Of a stretch of DNA of 64,000 nucleotides, positions 15,905-25,628 are shown one piece after another. The translations under genes were made by a program, and so were the position numbers. Location: positions 124,001-188,000 of the forward strand of contig CAZLGW010000002.1 in NCBI GenBank assembly GCA_964559125.1. The letters are read 5' to 3'. This stretch comes from Ravibacter sp964559125. Its GTDB lineage: Bacteria > Bacteroidota > Bacteroidia > Cytophagales > Spirosomataceae. The notes under the pieces are model-generated. The model had not been told where the DNA came from and did no database searches. It saw only the letters and a program-made list of their open reading frames with translations. Position 1 is the stretch's first letter. Each line of letters starts with the position of its first letter.

Positions 15905-17365
15905 ATGACAAGCTCCTCCCGCCACCCGCGACAACTTTACCTGCTGTTTTTCACTGAGATGTGGGAACGCTTTTCATTCTACGGTATGAAGGCGCTCCTG
16001 CTGGCCTATATGGTGATGGAGCTTGGTTTTGCGGAGGAAAAAGGGTATGCTATCCTGGGAGCCTATGCGGCCCTGGTATATACCATGCCGGTTTTCGGAG
16101 GAATGCTGGCCGACAGGCTGCTCGGCGGACAGAAAGCAGTTTTGTTCGGGGGAATTTTAATGAGTGCCGGGCATATCGTGCTTGCCCTGCCTGTGGGATG
16201 GAGCTTTTATACCGGCCTGGCGTTGATTATTTGTGGAAATGGCTTTTTTAAGCCTAATATTTCGACAATGGTGGGCGGACTGTATGACGACAACGATCCG
16301 AGGAAGGATAGCGCTTTCTCCATTTTTTATATGGGCATAAACGTGGGCGCTGCACTCGGAGGAGCGGCCTGCGGGTGGGTGGCGCATGTGTGGAGCTGGC
16401 ATGCCGGCTTCGGGCTTGCAGGGGTTTTTATGATCCTCGGAACCGTCGTTTTTAATACAGGCAGAAAAAGCCTCGGTAGGGTAGGGCTGCCGCCTTTTCC
16501 CGAAAAGCTGAAGGAGAAATGGGGCGGCCTGATCCGGAATGATCTGGTGGTTTATATAGCGACACTATTGATCATCCCGGTTATCATTGCCTTGTTTAAC
16601 AGGCACCATATAATGGATGTAGTCATGCTGACGCTTGCGGTGGCTTCGCTGTTCTATCTTCTTTTTGAAGCGTTCAGAATGGAGGCGGAAGGACGGAACA
16701 AACTGCTGGCCGCCACGGTTCTTATCTCTTTTTCCGTTTTATTCTGGGCGTTTTATGAGCAGAATGCAGGATCGCTTAACCTGTTTGCTATTAGAAATGT
16801 CGACATGACGGTAGGAGGTACAGAGCTACCGGCGCTGTCTGTCAACAATTTTATTCCACCAGCCTGGGTCATCGTGCTCAGCAGTGTCTTTGCGTGGCTG
16901 TGGCTCTGGCTGAACCGCAGGGGGTGGGAGCCGGGTACCCCGGTAAAGTTCGCATTGTCGTTCGTATTTGTAGGAATAGGCTTCCTCACATTCTTCCTCG
17001 GTACAGAAATGGCAAATGCCGGGAAGATCCCGCTACTGATATTCGTAGCCGGTTATTTTTTCATTATCTGCGGAGAGCTGTGCATCTCTCCTATAGGGCT
17101 CTCCATGGTTACCAAGCTGTCGCCAGCCCGTATGGTGGGACTTATCATGGGGATCTGGTTTCTGGCGTCTGCGCTGGGTGAATTTGTTTCCGCAAAAATC
17201 GGGGCGCTGATGGTAGTACCCGCAGAAGTCGTGAATGACGCCGAAGCTTCCCTGCCTTACTATGCCGGAATACTTCAGCAGATCGGCTACGTGTCTATAG
17301 GAATAGGAATCGTGCTACTGCTGTTTACGCCTTTTCTCAGGCGATGGATGGGGAATATCCATTAA
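15905..17365 (+). CDS. POT-family proton-dependent oligopeptide transporter
   Basis: 486 residues with about fourteen membrane segments. The POT signatures are ERFSFYGMKALLLAYM (the ExxER-like start), GGMLADRLLGGQKAV, FFKPNISTMVGGLY and FYMGINVGAALG. The segment SVLFWAFYEQNAGSLNLFA corresponds to the conserved FWALFEQ region of this family. It takes up di- and tripeptides with protons across the inner membrane. It stands before an exported NTF2-like gene with a 17-base gap, so both may share a transcript. Confidence 0.93.
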   Translation: MTSSSRHPRQLYLLFFTEMWERFSFYGMKALLLAYMVMELGFAEEKGYAILGAYAALVYTMPVFGGMLADRLLGGQKAVLFGGILMSAGHIVLALPVGWSFYTGLALIICGNGFFKPNISTMVGGLYDDNDPRKDSAFSIFYMGINVGAALGGAACGWVAHVWSWHAGFGLAGVFMILGTVVFNTGRKSLGRVGLPPFPEKLKEKWGGLIRNDLVVYIATLLIIPVIIALFNRHHIMDVVMLTLAVASLFYLLFEAFRMEAEGRNKLLAATVLISFSVLFWAFYEQNAGSLNLFAIRNVDMTVGGTELPALSVNNFIPPAWVIVLSSVFAWLWLWLNRRGWEPGTPVKFALSFVFVGIGFLTFFLGTEMANAGKIPLLIFVAGYFFIICGELCISPIGLSMVTKLSPARMVGLIMGIWFLASALGEFVSAKIGALMVVPAEVVNDAEASLPYYAGILQQIGYVSIGIGIVLLLFTPFLRRWMGNIH

Positions 17366-17382
17366 CGAATACTTAAGAACAG

Positions 17383-17859
17383 ATGAAGTTGAAAGGATAT
17401 CTTACGATCATTTTTCTGGGGCTTGTTTCCCCCTTAAGAGCCCAATCCCACTCGGAGAAGGAAGTCATGAAGGTGATCGTACACCTGTTTGACGGTATGA
17501 GGCAGGCCGATACTTCTGCGATACGTGCTTTGTTTTTGCCGGGCGCTATTATGCAGACAATTTCAGGAGAGGAAGAAGGCTTCGGTGTAATCCGGAACCA
17601 GAATGTCAATGCCCTGGTAAAGACGGTCGGAAAGGAAACTCCGGGCGCCTTAGACGAGAGGATTATGTTTGATATGGTGAGGGTCGACGGGCAGCTTGCG
17701 TCTGTATGGACTCCCTACCTGTTTAATTACAACGGCAGCCTGAGCCACTGCGGAGTAAATTCCTTCCAGCTGGTGCACACAAGAAATGGCTGGAAAATCA
17801 ATTACCTGATCGATACCAGGCGGACCGACAAATGCGGGCCTTCTCATCTGTATAAATGA
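17383..17859 (+). CDS. exported NTF2-like (SnoaL-type) protein
   Basis: 158 residues with a signal peptide ending near LRAQ. The remainder has the cone fold pattern of the NTF2-like superfamily: helix KEVMKVIVHLFDGMRQADTS, then ALFLPGAIMQT, RIMFDMVRVDGQLASVWTPY and strands GVNSFQLVHTRNGWKINYLI. Proteins of this kind are common in Bacteroidota and are mostly of unknown function; no catalytic residue set is evident. It ends just before a strong bidirectional terminator hairpin. Confidence 0.8.
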   Translation: MKLKGYLTIIFLGLVSPLRAQSHSEKEVMKVIVHLFDGMRQADTSAIRALFLPGAIMQTISGEEEGFGVIRNQNVNALVKTVGKETPGALDERIMFDMVRVDGQLASVWTPYLFNYNGSLSHCGVNSFQLVHTRNGWKINYLIDTRRTDKCGPSHLYK

Positions 17860-17861
17860 GG

Positions 17862-17911
17862 AGGTGTCAGGTATCAGGTCTGAGTTTGCTAAGACCTGAT
17901 ACCTGACACCT
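17862..17911. terminator. bidirectional terminator, perfect 20-bp hairpin
   Basis: Arms 17862-17881 and 17892-17911 are perfectly complementary with a 10-base loop; the core is GGTGTCAGGTATCAGG. It begins three bases after the stop of the NTF2-like gene and faces the end of the convergent sucB gene. A short T-rich stretch follows on the plus strand. Confidence 0.75.
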
Positions 17912-17931
17912 TTCTTTACTTCCGTTCCGTT

Positions 17932-17951
17932 CCCTGAGCGTCGTCGAAGGG
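17932..17951. repeat. CCCTGAGCG-TCGAAGGG palindromic intergenic repeat
   Basis: The sequence CCCTGAGCGTCGTCGAAGGG is an imperfect palindrome between two convergent genes. A related copy, GGCTGAGCTTAGTCGAAGCC, lies at 59835-59854, also between convergent ends. Short repeats with a TGAGCnTAGTCGAAG core are familiar from Bacteroidota genomes. Confidence 0.6.
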
Positions 17952-17968
17952 AGCCGAAGAGAACACTT

Positions 17969-19555
17969 CTACAAATCAAAAAGCAGCCTTGCCGGGTCTT
18001 CCAGGATCTGCTTGATCCTCACCAGGAAGCTCACCGAGTCTTTCCCGTCGATGATGCGATGGTCGTAAGACAGGGCCACATACATGATAGGCCTGATCAC
18101 GATCTCGCCGTTTACTACGACAGGGCGCTCTACGATATTGTGCATACCGAGAATGGCCGACTGCGGGGCATTGATAATAGGAGTGGAGAGCATCGAGCCG
18201 AATACCCCGCCATTGGTGATGGTAAACGTTCCCCCTGTCATCTCGTCCATGCCCAGTTTCCCGTCGCGGGCCCTGGTGGCCAGACGGATAATCTCTTTTT
18301 CGATTTCGGCAAACGAAAGTTTTTCAGCGCTTCTTATTACCGGCACAACGAGGCCACGCGGAGTAGATACCGCTATAGATACATCACAGAAGTCGTTGTA
18401 AAGAATATCGTCGCCATCGATATAGGCATTTACAGCCGGGAAATCACGCAGCGCTACGGTAGCGGCCTTTGTGAAAAACGACATAAACCCAAGACCGACT
18501 TCATATTTCTCCTTGAATTTGTCCTTGAACTTATTCCTGAGGTCCATGATGGGCTTCATATCCACTTCGTTAAAAGTGGTAAGCATCGCAGTTTCATTCT
18601 TAACGCTTACCAGGCGTCTGGCAATGGTCCGCCTCAATGCCGACATTTTTTCGCGGCGCTGGCCACGGTCATCGGTTTGAGATGCGGTAGCTGACTTGGC
18701 AGGTGCTGTTGCAGAAGCTGCACCAGCCGGTTGCGGAGCAGGTGCGGCAGATTTAGACGCATTGAGGGCATCTTCCCTGGTGACTTTTCCTCCTGCGCCT
18801 GTGCCTTTTACCTCCGAAGGGCTGATACCTTTTTCGGCCAGTATGTTGGCTGCCAACGGGGTAACGCCGCCTGCTGCGTGAGATTCAGCTACAGGTTTTG
18901 CAGCCGCAGCCGATGAGTCGGCCGCTTTTTGAATGCCGGTCTGGGCAGGAGCTGCCCCTGCTTCGATCCGGGCAATTACTTCTCCTATAGCGAGGGTATC
19001 TCCCTGTGACGCAGCGTGCCTCAGGATACCGCTCGCTTCCGCAGGCAGTTCGAAAGTAGCTTTGTCGGATTCAAGTTCACAGATGATCTCGTCGAGCTGT
19101 ACGGCATCTCCGTCTTTTTTCGTCCAGTTGGCTATCGTTACTTCGCTGATAGATTCGCCTACTACGGGGACTTTCATTTCCACTATGCTGTTACCGCCCT
19201 GAGCGGGGGCTGCGGCACCCGACGGCGTCGGCTGGATTGGTGTCTCCGGTGTACTTTCAGGTACAACAGGCGCAGCTTCCTTCACGGGTTCCTCAGCACT
19301 TTTCGCTTCTACAGCCCCGCCTGTTTCGATAGTGGCAATTACATCACCGATAGCGATCGTGTCGCCCTCCTGGGCCTTTATATGCAGAACCCCTTCTGAT
19401 TCGGCTGCCAGCTCAAAAGTTGCTTTGTCAGAATCCAACCCACAAATTACCTCATCCAACTTAACAAAATCTCCTTCTTTCTTAAACCAGCTACCGATGG
19501 TTACTTCTGTTATGGACTCGCCAACCGGCGGCACTTTGATTTCTATTTCAGCCAT
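17969..19555 (-). CDS. sucB: 2-oxoglutarate dehydrogenase E2, dihydrolipoyl succinyltransferase, two lipoyl domains
   Basis: 528 residues. Two lipoyl domains are present, each with the lipoylation lysine in SDKATFEL: K44 and about K168. They are followed by an Ala/Pro-rich linker, a peripheral-subunit-binding domain (TPLAANILAEKGISPSEVKG) and the catalytic domain, which ends with SYDHRIIDGKDSV containing the catalytic His and DG near residue 500. The enzyme transfers succinyl groups to CoA in the TCA cycle. It lies 71 bases after sucA on the same strand. E2o in E. coli has one lipoyl domain; two is a variation found in several bacteria. No E3 gene is in the window. Confidence 0.95.
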   Translation of the reverse strand: MAEIEIKVPPVGESITEVTIGSWFKKEGDFVKLDEVICGLDSDKATFELAAESEGVLHIKAQEGDTIAIGDVIATIETGGAVEAKSAEEPVKEAAPVVPESTPETPIQPTPSGAAAPAQGGNSIVEMKVPVVGESISEVTIANWTKKDGDAVQLDEIICELESDKATFELPAEASGILRHAASQGDTLAIGEVIARIEAGAAPAQTGIQKAADSSAAAAKPVAESHAAGGVTPLAANILAEKGISPSEVKGTGAGGKVTREDALNASKSAAPAPQPAGAASATAPAKSATASQTDDRGQRREKMSALRRTIARRLVSVKNETAMLTTFNEVDMKPIMDLRNKFKDKFKEKYEVGLGFMSFFTKAATVALRDFPAVNAYIDGDDILYNDFCDVSIAVSTPRGLVVPVIRSAEKLSFAEIEKEIIRLATRARDGKLGMDEMTGGTFTITNGGVFGSMLSTPIINAPQSAILGMHNIVERPVVVNGEIVIRPIMYVALSYDHRIIDGKDSVSFLVRIKQILEDPARLLFDL

Positions 19556-19626
19556 AATTCGAGTGTAGATCGATCGTAAGTATGATCGGATAAATTAAAG
19601 GTTATATTGAATGATTGTGAGTTTGC

Positions 19627-22380
19627 CTATTCGAATGCTTCATTGATAATCGCAGTCTGCTCTTCGTTATGTATCTTGAAGAAACCGGTAGACGGCGAAG
19701 CGCTTGTCTTACGCGCAATAACCGTAAACGACCGCGCTGCTTCGTAAGACCTCAGCAGGTAAGTCCAGGCCCCCATGTTGTTCGGCTCTTCCTGTACCCA
19801 GCAGATCTTAGCCTTTTTGCTGTATTGTGCCAGCAAAGCCTCCACCTGCTTCTCCGGGAATGGGTGCAACTGCTCCACACGGATAATAGCTACATCGTCG
19901 CGCTTGTCGTCCTGCTGCTTCTGGTAAAGTTCGTAATAGAGCTTCCCGGTTACGAGCAGTACCTTTTTGACTTTTTTCGGATCTGCATATGTATCCGGGA
20001 TAGTTTCCAGGAAACGCCCATCGGTAAGATCGCTCAGCGGAGACGTGCACAACGGGTGTCGCAGCAGCGATTTCGGCGACATAACGATCAGCGGTTTGCG
20101 GAAAGGAGCGCCCAGTTGTCGCCTCAGCGCGTGGAAAAAGTTGGCAGGCGTGGTAATGTTGGCCACATACATGTTGTTGCCTGCGGCAAGCTGCAGGTAT
20201 CTTTCCGGTCGGGCGTTGGAGTGTTCCGGTCCCTGGCCCTCGTAGCCGTGTGGCAGCAGCATGACAAGACCTGTCCACCTGTTCCATTTCGTTTCGGAAG
20301 TGGAGATGAACTGGTCGATCATTACCTGGGCGCCGTTGGCAAAATCACCGAACTGGGCCTCCCATATCACCAGCGCATTGGGGTTAGCCATCGAATACCC
20401 GAACTCGAAGCCGAGCACGCCGTATTCGGAAAGCAGGGAGTTATAAATCATAAACTCGCCCTGCTTCTCCTTTATATGGTTGAGGTTGTTATACGAAGCA
20501 TTGTTTTCCGAATCTTTCAGCACCGCATGCCGGTGAGAAAAGGTGCCCCGCTCTACATCCTGGCCGGTAAGCCTGACAAGATTGCCTTCTGCAAGTATTG
20601 AGCCGTAAGCCAGCAATTCGGCTGTAGCCCAGTTGACGACTTTCTTCTCGAAAATCATCTCCTTCCTGTCGTTCAGCAGCTTGGCTGTCTGCTTGATGAC
20701 CGAGAATCCCTGGGGGATGGTGGTAAGCGCTTTCCCGATAGCCGAAATGACGGCCTTGGGGACGCCTGTTTTGACCGACTGCTCAAAATCGGAGGGAACC
20801 GGCTTGCGCAGGTTCTTCCATTCCAGGTCGAGCTTCGGCACAACGTAAGGCACTTCTTTCTGCTTGACCTTGTCGAGCCGGGCCTGAAGCAGTGCCTTGA
20901 ATTCACTATCCATTTTCAGCGCAACATCGCGTGAAATGTCACCCCGTTGTTCCAGGTAATTTTTATATACCTCCCTGGGGTTAGGATGCTTGTCGATAAG
21001 CTTATATAATACCGGTTGCGTAAATTTCGGCTCATCCGATTCGTTATGGCCATGCTTTCTGTAGCACACCATATCGATGAAAATATCCTTGTTAAAACGC
21101 TGGCGGTATTCGACGGCCAGCTGCATACAATATACGACTGCCTCGGGGTCGTCGCCGTTGACATGAAGCACCGGCGCATCTATGATCTTGGCAATATCGG
21201 TACAGTAGACGCTCGACCTGGCGTCGGTAAAGTCGGTGGTAAAGCCTACCTGGTTGTTGATCACAAAGTGAATGGTACCGCCTGTGAAATAGCCTTTCAG
21301 GTTCGACATCTGGGTTACCTCGTATACGATCCCCTGGCCGGCGAGCGCGGCATCGCCATGGATCAGCACCGGCATCACCTTGTCGTAATCGCTGGTATAC
21401 ATGCTGTCGGCCCGAGCCCGTACCACGCCTTCCACAACCGGGTTTACTGCTTCCAGGTGAGAGGGATTGGGTGCAAGCCTAAGGTGAAGCGTATGGCCGT
21501 TCCTGGTCGTGATGGTGCTCGCATACCCCATGTGGTATTTGACATCGCCGTCACCCCAGACCTGGTCAGGCATATTACCTTCAAATTCATTGAAGATCTG
21601 ATCGTAGGTTTTCTGCATGATGTTGGCCAGCACATTCAGACGGCCCCGGTGGGCCATACCGATCATCACTTCCGCCACCCCCATATCGGCTGCCTTATTG
21701 ATAAGGGCATCAAGCGCAGGGATTGTCGTTTCTCCTCCTTCGAGTGAAAATCTTTTCTGCCCGAGGAATTTGGTATGCAGGAAGTTTTCGAAAACTACGG
21801 CTTCATTGAGTTTCGAAAGAATGTGCTTCTTTTCCTCGATGGAATAAGACCTGTTGAGGTTGTCCTGCTCTATTTTTTGACGCAGCCATTTCTTTTCTTC
21901 GCGGTTGCGTATGTAGTAGTAATCGAATCCGATCGTACTGGTATAAACCCTGTCCAATCCGGCCACAATATCTCTCAGGGTTGCGGCTTTCCCGAAAAGC
22001 TCGATGCCTGCCTCGAATACGGTATCGAGATCTGCGTCCGACAGCCTGAAGTCGGCCAGCGACAGCTGAGCACCCCTGTCTTTCCGTTTGCGGATAGGAT
22101 TCGTGTTAGACAGCAGGTGACCTCTTGAACGATATCCCCTGATGAGGTGGACAACCTCCATTTCCTTGTTGATTCGGGCAGGATCGGCAGGAAGCCCGGC
22201 AGTACCGGTATCTTTGGCAACGGTTCCGTTGCCATTGGGAGAAAATTTAAGGGAAAAGTCGAAACCTTCAAAGAATTTTTGCCAGTCATGGCTAACCGAC
22301 TTAGGATCAGACTTGTAAGACTCGTACAGGCCCTCGATGTAACTGATTTCGGAATTGGCTATAAATGAATAGTTGTCCAT
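19627..22380 (-). CDS. sucA: 2-oxoglutarate dehydrogenase E1 component
   Basis: 917 residues, the usual length for this thiamine-diphosphate enzyme. It starts with MDNYSFIANSEISYIEGLYE, the E1o N-terminal segment that interacts with E2. Conserved features include AHRGRLNVLANIM, the ThDP/Mg region LIHGDAALAGQGIVYE with FVINNQVGFTTD, and the C-terminal transketolase-like part with RGTFSHRHAVL, EFGYSM and LLPHGYEGQGPEHSNAR. It decarboxylates 2-oxoglutarate and succinylates the lipoyl arms of E2. A good promoter lies just upstream and sucB follows directly. Confidence 0.97.
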   Translation of the reverse strand: MDNYSFIANSEISYIEGLYESYKSDPKSVSHDWQKFFEGFDFSLKFSPNGNGTVAKDTGTAGLPADPARINKEMEVVHLIRGYRSRGHLLSNTNPIRKRKDRGAQLSLADFRLSDADLDTVFEAGIELFGKAATLRDIVAGLDRVYTSTIGFDYYYIRNREEKKWLRQKIEQDNLNRSYSIEEKKHILSKLNEAVVFENFLHTKFLGQKRFSLEGGETTIPALDALINKAADMGVAEVMIGMAHRGRLNVLANIMQKTYDQIFNEFEGNMPDQVWGDGDVKYHMGYASTITTRNGHTLHLRLAPNPSHLEAVNPVVEGVVRARADSMYTSDYDKVMPVLIHGDAALAGQGIVYEVTQMSNLKGYFTGGTIHFVINNQVGFTTDFTDARSSVYCTDIAKIIDAPVLHVNGDDPEAVVYCMQLAVEYRQRFNKDIFIDMVCYRKHGHNESDEPKFTQPVLYKLIDKHPNPREVYKNYLEQRGDISRDVALKMDSEFKALLQARLDKVKQKEVPYVVPKLDLEWKNLRKPVPSDFEQSVKTGVPKAVISAIGKALTTIPQGFSVIKQTAKLLNDRKEMIFEKKVVNWATAELLAYGSILAEGNLVRLTGQDVERGTFSHRHAVLKDSENNASYNNLNHIKEKQGEFMIYNSLLSEYGVLGFEFGYSMANPNALVIWEAQFGDFANGAQVMIDQFISTSETKWNRWTGLVMLLPHGYEGQGPEHSNARPERYLQLAAGNNMYVANITTPANFFHALRRQLGAPFRKPLIVMSPKSLLRHPLCTSPLSDLTDGRFLETIPDTYADPKKVKKVLLVTGKLYYELYQKQQDDKRDDVAIIRVEQLHPFPEKQVEALLAQYSKKAKICWVQEEPNNMGAWTYLLRSYEAARSFTVIARKTSASPSTGFFKIHNEEQTAIINEAFE

Positions 22381-22418
22381 TGCCGGAGCACGTATTTTTA
22401 ATGTGTTCTGTGTGAATG

Positions 22419-22452
22419 CAAATGTAAGCTATGTTGCCTTAAAAAGACACAA
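22419..22452 (-). promoter_or_regulatory. sucA promoter, Bacteroidota type
   Basis: On the minus strand TTG (22452-22450) is followed after 23 bases by TACATTTG (22426-22419), matching the TTG-(17-23)-TAnnTTTG consensus. Transcription would start about 30 bases before the sucA ATG. Confidence 0.5.
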
Positions 22453-22476
22453 AAAACGTATGTTAAAATAAAAAGG

Positions 22477-22589
22477 TTATCAGCTGTCGGCTGTCAGCTA
22501 TCAGCCCTTGTGCTTCGACAGTTTGCAATCTACGATAGTTATCGATATCAAACGCGCTGATAGCTGATTTCTGATAGCTGACAGCTATT
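22477..22589. repeat. dispersed GCTGATAGCTGACAGC repeat pair, inverted
   Basis: Two arms, 22477-22505 and 22556-22589, carry the same unit in opposite orientation (TCAGCTATCAGC and GCTGATAGCTGA), with about 50 bases between them. The element ends next to the porP stop codon and lies between the porP end and the sucA promoter, where it could act as a terminator. Confidence 0.65.
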
Positions 22590-23474
22590 TCAGTAGTAAT
22601 TAAATGAAACGGGGTTGGGGATAAACCTGAAAATCAACTCGTGCATGCCCGATATCCCGACCCCTACCTGGGTGTACCTGCTTTCTACGGTTCTCGAGTC
22701 ATAGGCGTATCCTATACGGACGTTTTTCCCGACCTGGGCTTCGGCTACAACGTGTATCCTGTTCACCTGGCCGGACCTGAAAAAGACCCCGGCGCCTATC
22801 AGCTCTTTGTACCAGAGCTTTGAACCGATATGGATCTCATTTTTGAATGAATTGTCGATGATCACAGTTCCGTTAGGAGTCGCTATAAAGTCTTCATTCA
22901 GTTTTATTTTACCGCCGGTAGTGGCATAGAGCGGCAGATGGTAATCCCAACTGCTGTTTTGAGTGCCGAAGTTGAGCGAAAGCAATTCGGGCTTCGAAAA
23001 GCCGAGATAGAAATTGTCATTCTGCGCCAGTACGCCGAGCCCGAAGCTGCCGAGCACTTTACGCCCGGAATAACCCTGTCCGTAAACGGGGAGTACGTTA
23101 ACTCCTCCCTGTACCCCCAGCGAGAGCTTCCACCCGGAGGCTGTACTGTGTATGTAGGAAGTACTGCCGTAGAATCCTGTAGTGGCAAAGGGGCTCATCT
23201 GGTCGTTCATGGCCATAAAGCCGATGCCGACACGGCCTCCGGCAACAGTACCGTCGGCATATAGTGTGGGGGTTACAGGAGCCGACGGTATGGAAAACCA
23301 CCGGCGGCGCAGTAAGATATTGAGGTTGAAATGCTCCTGTATGCCGGTATAGGCAGGATTTATAGCGATCGGCGCTTCGATGTACTGGTCAAACATTACC
23401 TCCTTCTGGGCTATGGAGAGCATAGGGAGGAAAAGAAGAACAGAGCTTAAAATGTACTTTCGAAGGCACGTCAT
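22590..23474 (-). CDS. PorP/SprF-family outer-membrane protein (type IX secretion-associated)
   Basis: 294 residues with a signal peptide (cleavage near LSIAQ). The family start is clear: KEVMFDQYIEAPIAINPAYTG, then LLRRRWFSIPSAPVTPTL and GRVGIGFMAMNDQMSPF, followed by barrel strands such as VGKNVRIGYAYDSRT and ending in NYY. PorP/SprF proteins are outer-membrane partners of type IX secretion and gliding components in Bacteroidota. Here it stands alone 33 bases behind ftsH rather than next to other T9SS genes or a large PKD/gliding protein, so its specific partner is not known. Confidence 0.9.
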   Translation of the reverse strand: MTCLRKYILSSVLLFLPMLSIAQKEVMFDQYIEAPIAINPAYTGIQEHFNLNILLRRRWFSIPSAPVTPTLYADGTVAGGRVGIGFMAMNDQMSPFATTGFYGSTSYIHSTASGWKLSLGVQGGVNVLPVYGQGYSGRKVLGSFGLGVLAQNDNFYLGFSKPELLSLNFGTQNSSWDYHLPLYATTGGKIKLNEDFIATPNGTVIIDNSFKNEIHIGSKLWYKELIGAGVFFRSGQVNRIHVVAEAQVGKNVRIGYAYDSRTVESRYTQVGVGISGMHELIFRFIPNPVSFNYY

Positions 23475-23507
23475 GGGATAGTCTGTTTCTTCCGGCCGGC
23501 ACCAGGG

Positions 23508-25565
23508 TTACGAATTTTGCGTATCGTTATCTGACGTCTGCTCGGCAACAGTCTCATTCAGATGCTGGTTCTCTACCTGTTCATGAGCATGCTTCACTAT
23601 TTCCTCTTCTTCTTTTGATTTCCTGTTTATATAAGCCTGGTAGCTTGTCTCTTTTTCAAAAGGCCTTTTGCCTATCAGTTGCTCCAGGTCGCTTTGAAAC
23701 AGGATCTCTTTTTTGAGAAGTTCCTGGGCTATTTTTTCGAGCTCGTCTTTTTTGTCGACGAGGAGCTGCCTGACGTGCTGGTAAGCCTGGTCGACCAGGA
23801 TCCTTACTTCACTGTCGATTGCTTCGGCCGTGGCTTCTGAATAGGGCTTAGTGAAATTATATTCAGACTGTTTGGAGTCGTAGTAAGATATATTCCCGAT
23901 TTTATCGTTCATACCGTACATCGTTACCATGCTGTAAGCCACTTTGGTCACCCGTTCCAGGTCGCTCAGGGCGCCGGTAGATATTTTCCCGAAAACCACG
24001 TCTTCGGCAGCCCTACCGCCCAGAGTCATACACATTTCGTCAAATAACTGCTCCGAACGGTAAAGATATTGCTCACGGGGGAGGTACTGGGCATACCCGA
24101 GGGCAGCCACCCCGCGGGGTACGATCGTTACTTTAACCAACGGGTCGGCGTGCTCCAGGAACCAGCCTGCGACGGCATGGCCTGCTTCGTGGTAAGCCAC
24201 AATCTGCTTTTCTTCCGGCGAAATGAGCTTGTTTTTTTTCTCCAGCCCGCCTATCACACGGTCCATGGCATCCTGGAAGTCCTGCATGGTAACCGAATCC
24301 CGGTCGCGCCGTGCGGCGATAAGGGCGGCTTCATTACAGACGTTCGCTATTTCGGCCCCGGCAAAACCCGGCGTTTGTACCGCCAGTTTCTGTACATCCA
24401 CGTCTTCGTTCAGGCTCAGCGGCTTCAGGTGCACCCTGAAGATGGCTTCACGGCCGATAACATCCGGTTTGTCGACCGATATCTGCCGGTCAAAACGCCC
24501 GGGCCGCAGCAAGGCGGAGTCGAGTACATCAGGACGGTTGGTGGCCGCCAGGATAATGATACCCGAATCGGTGGCAAATCCGTCCATCTCCACCAGAAGC
24601 GAGTTGAGGGTATTTTCCCTTTCGTCGTTGGCTCCCGGCATAGCACCGCGTCCTCTTGACCGTCCTATGGCGTCGATTTCATCGATAAAAATAATACAGG
24701 GCGCTTTTTCTTTCGCCTGCTTGAAAAGATCACGTACCCTGGCGGCACCCACTCCCACGAACATTTCCACGAAGTCGGAGCCCGACAGAGAAAAGAACGG
24801 AACGGCGGCTTCACCGGCTACTGCCTTGGCAAGCAGGGTTTTACCGGTACCGGGAGGTCCGATCAGGAGCGCTCCTTTAGGGATCTTGGCGCCCAGTTTC
24901 TTGAATTTGTCGGCGCTTTTCAGGTAATCTACGATCTCTTTAATTTCCTCTTTTGCTTCATCGAGGCCGGCCACATCGCTGAACGTGATCTTAACCTTGT
25001 TCTCGGCATCGAACAGCGTAGCTCTTGAACGCCCGATATTAAATATCTGTCCGCCCGGTCCCACGCCGCCGGTCATCCGGCTCAGCAGGAAGTACATCAC
25101 GACGATCATGATAATAAATATGCCCCAATTGGCCAGCCAGGTCATCAGGTCGCTGCGTGTGTCGATCTTGTATTCTATTTTTTCACTGTCCGGAATTTCC
25201 TTCTGCATTTCGGCCAGATCTTTCTTGAATGTCTCAGCCGAAGTGATCTGGAACTGGTAATGCGGGCCTGAACGCGGGCCGAGATAGTTGTTGTCCTTGT
25301 TCAGGTTCTGGTATTTTTCCAGTTTCATGGCCTCTTCCGTCAGGGTGACTTCCACCATATTGTCGTTGACAATGGTAACTTTGCTGACCTCCTTGTCTGC
25401 TACCATTTGTTCAAATTTCTTCTGGCTGATGTCGGTGGAAGTGCTTTTATTGAGGAAAGTAATGATCAGTATCGCCGCAATAAGCGAGATAATGATCCAG
25501 CTTTGATAACCTCTCGGCGTTCCCTTCGGATTAATTGGATTTCTTTTGTTTTCGTTTTCTGACAT
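23508..25565 (-). CDS. ftsH: ATP-dependent zinc metalloprotease FtsH
   Basis: 685 residues with the standard layout: a membrane span near residues 20-40, a periplasmic domain, a second span (IFIIMIVVMYFLLSRM, about 133-153), then the AAA+ domain with Walker A GPPGTGKT (about 233-240), Walker B CIIFIDEIDAIG, the arginine-finger SRH region LLRPGRFDRQI, and the protease motif HEAGH (about 455). The C-terminal tail is charged and coiled-coil-like. FtsH degrades membrane and regulatory proteins. It is the second gene of rsfS-ftsH, a common pair in Bacteroidota, with a 63-base gap. Confidence 0.97.
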   Translation of the reverse strand: MSENENKRNPINPKGTPRGYQSWIIISLIAAILIITFLNKSTSTDISQKKFEQMVADKEVSKVTIVNDNMVEVTLTEEAMKLEKYQNLNKDNNYLGPRSGPHYQFQITSAETFKKDLAEMQKEIPDSEKIEYKIDTRSDLMTWLANWGIFIIMIVVMYFLLSRMTGGVGPGGQIFNIGRSRATLFDAENKVKITFSDVAGLDEAKEEIKEIVDYLKSADKFKKLGAKIPKGALLIGPPGTGKTLLAKAVAGEAAVPFFSLSGSDFVEMFVGVGAARVRDLFKQAKEKAPCIIFIDEIDAIGRSRGRGAMPGANDERENTLNSLLVEMDGFATDSGIIILAATNRPDVLDSALLRPGRFDRQISVDKPDVIGREAIFRVHLKPLSLNEDVDVQKLAVQTPGFAGAEIANVCNEAALIAARRDRDSVTMQDFQDAMDRVIGGLEKKNKLISPEEKQIVAYHEAGHAVAGWFLEHADPLVKVTIVPRGVAALGYAQYLPREQYLYRSEQLFDEMCMTLGGRAAEDVVFGKISTGALSDLERVTKVAYSMVTMYGMNDKIGNISYYDSKQSEYNFTKPYSEATAEAIDSEVRILVDQAYQHVRQLLVDKKDELEKIAQELLKKEILFQSDLEQLIGKRPFEKETSYQAYINRKSKEEEEIVKHAHEQVENQHLNETVAEQTSDNDTQNS

Positions 25566-25628
25566 TATATTCTCAGCGTAATAGATTCAAAACTGATTTG
25601 GCGGGCGTTTGATGTGTGTTGTTCTGGA

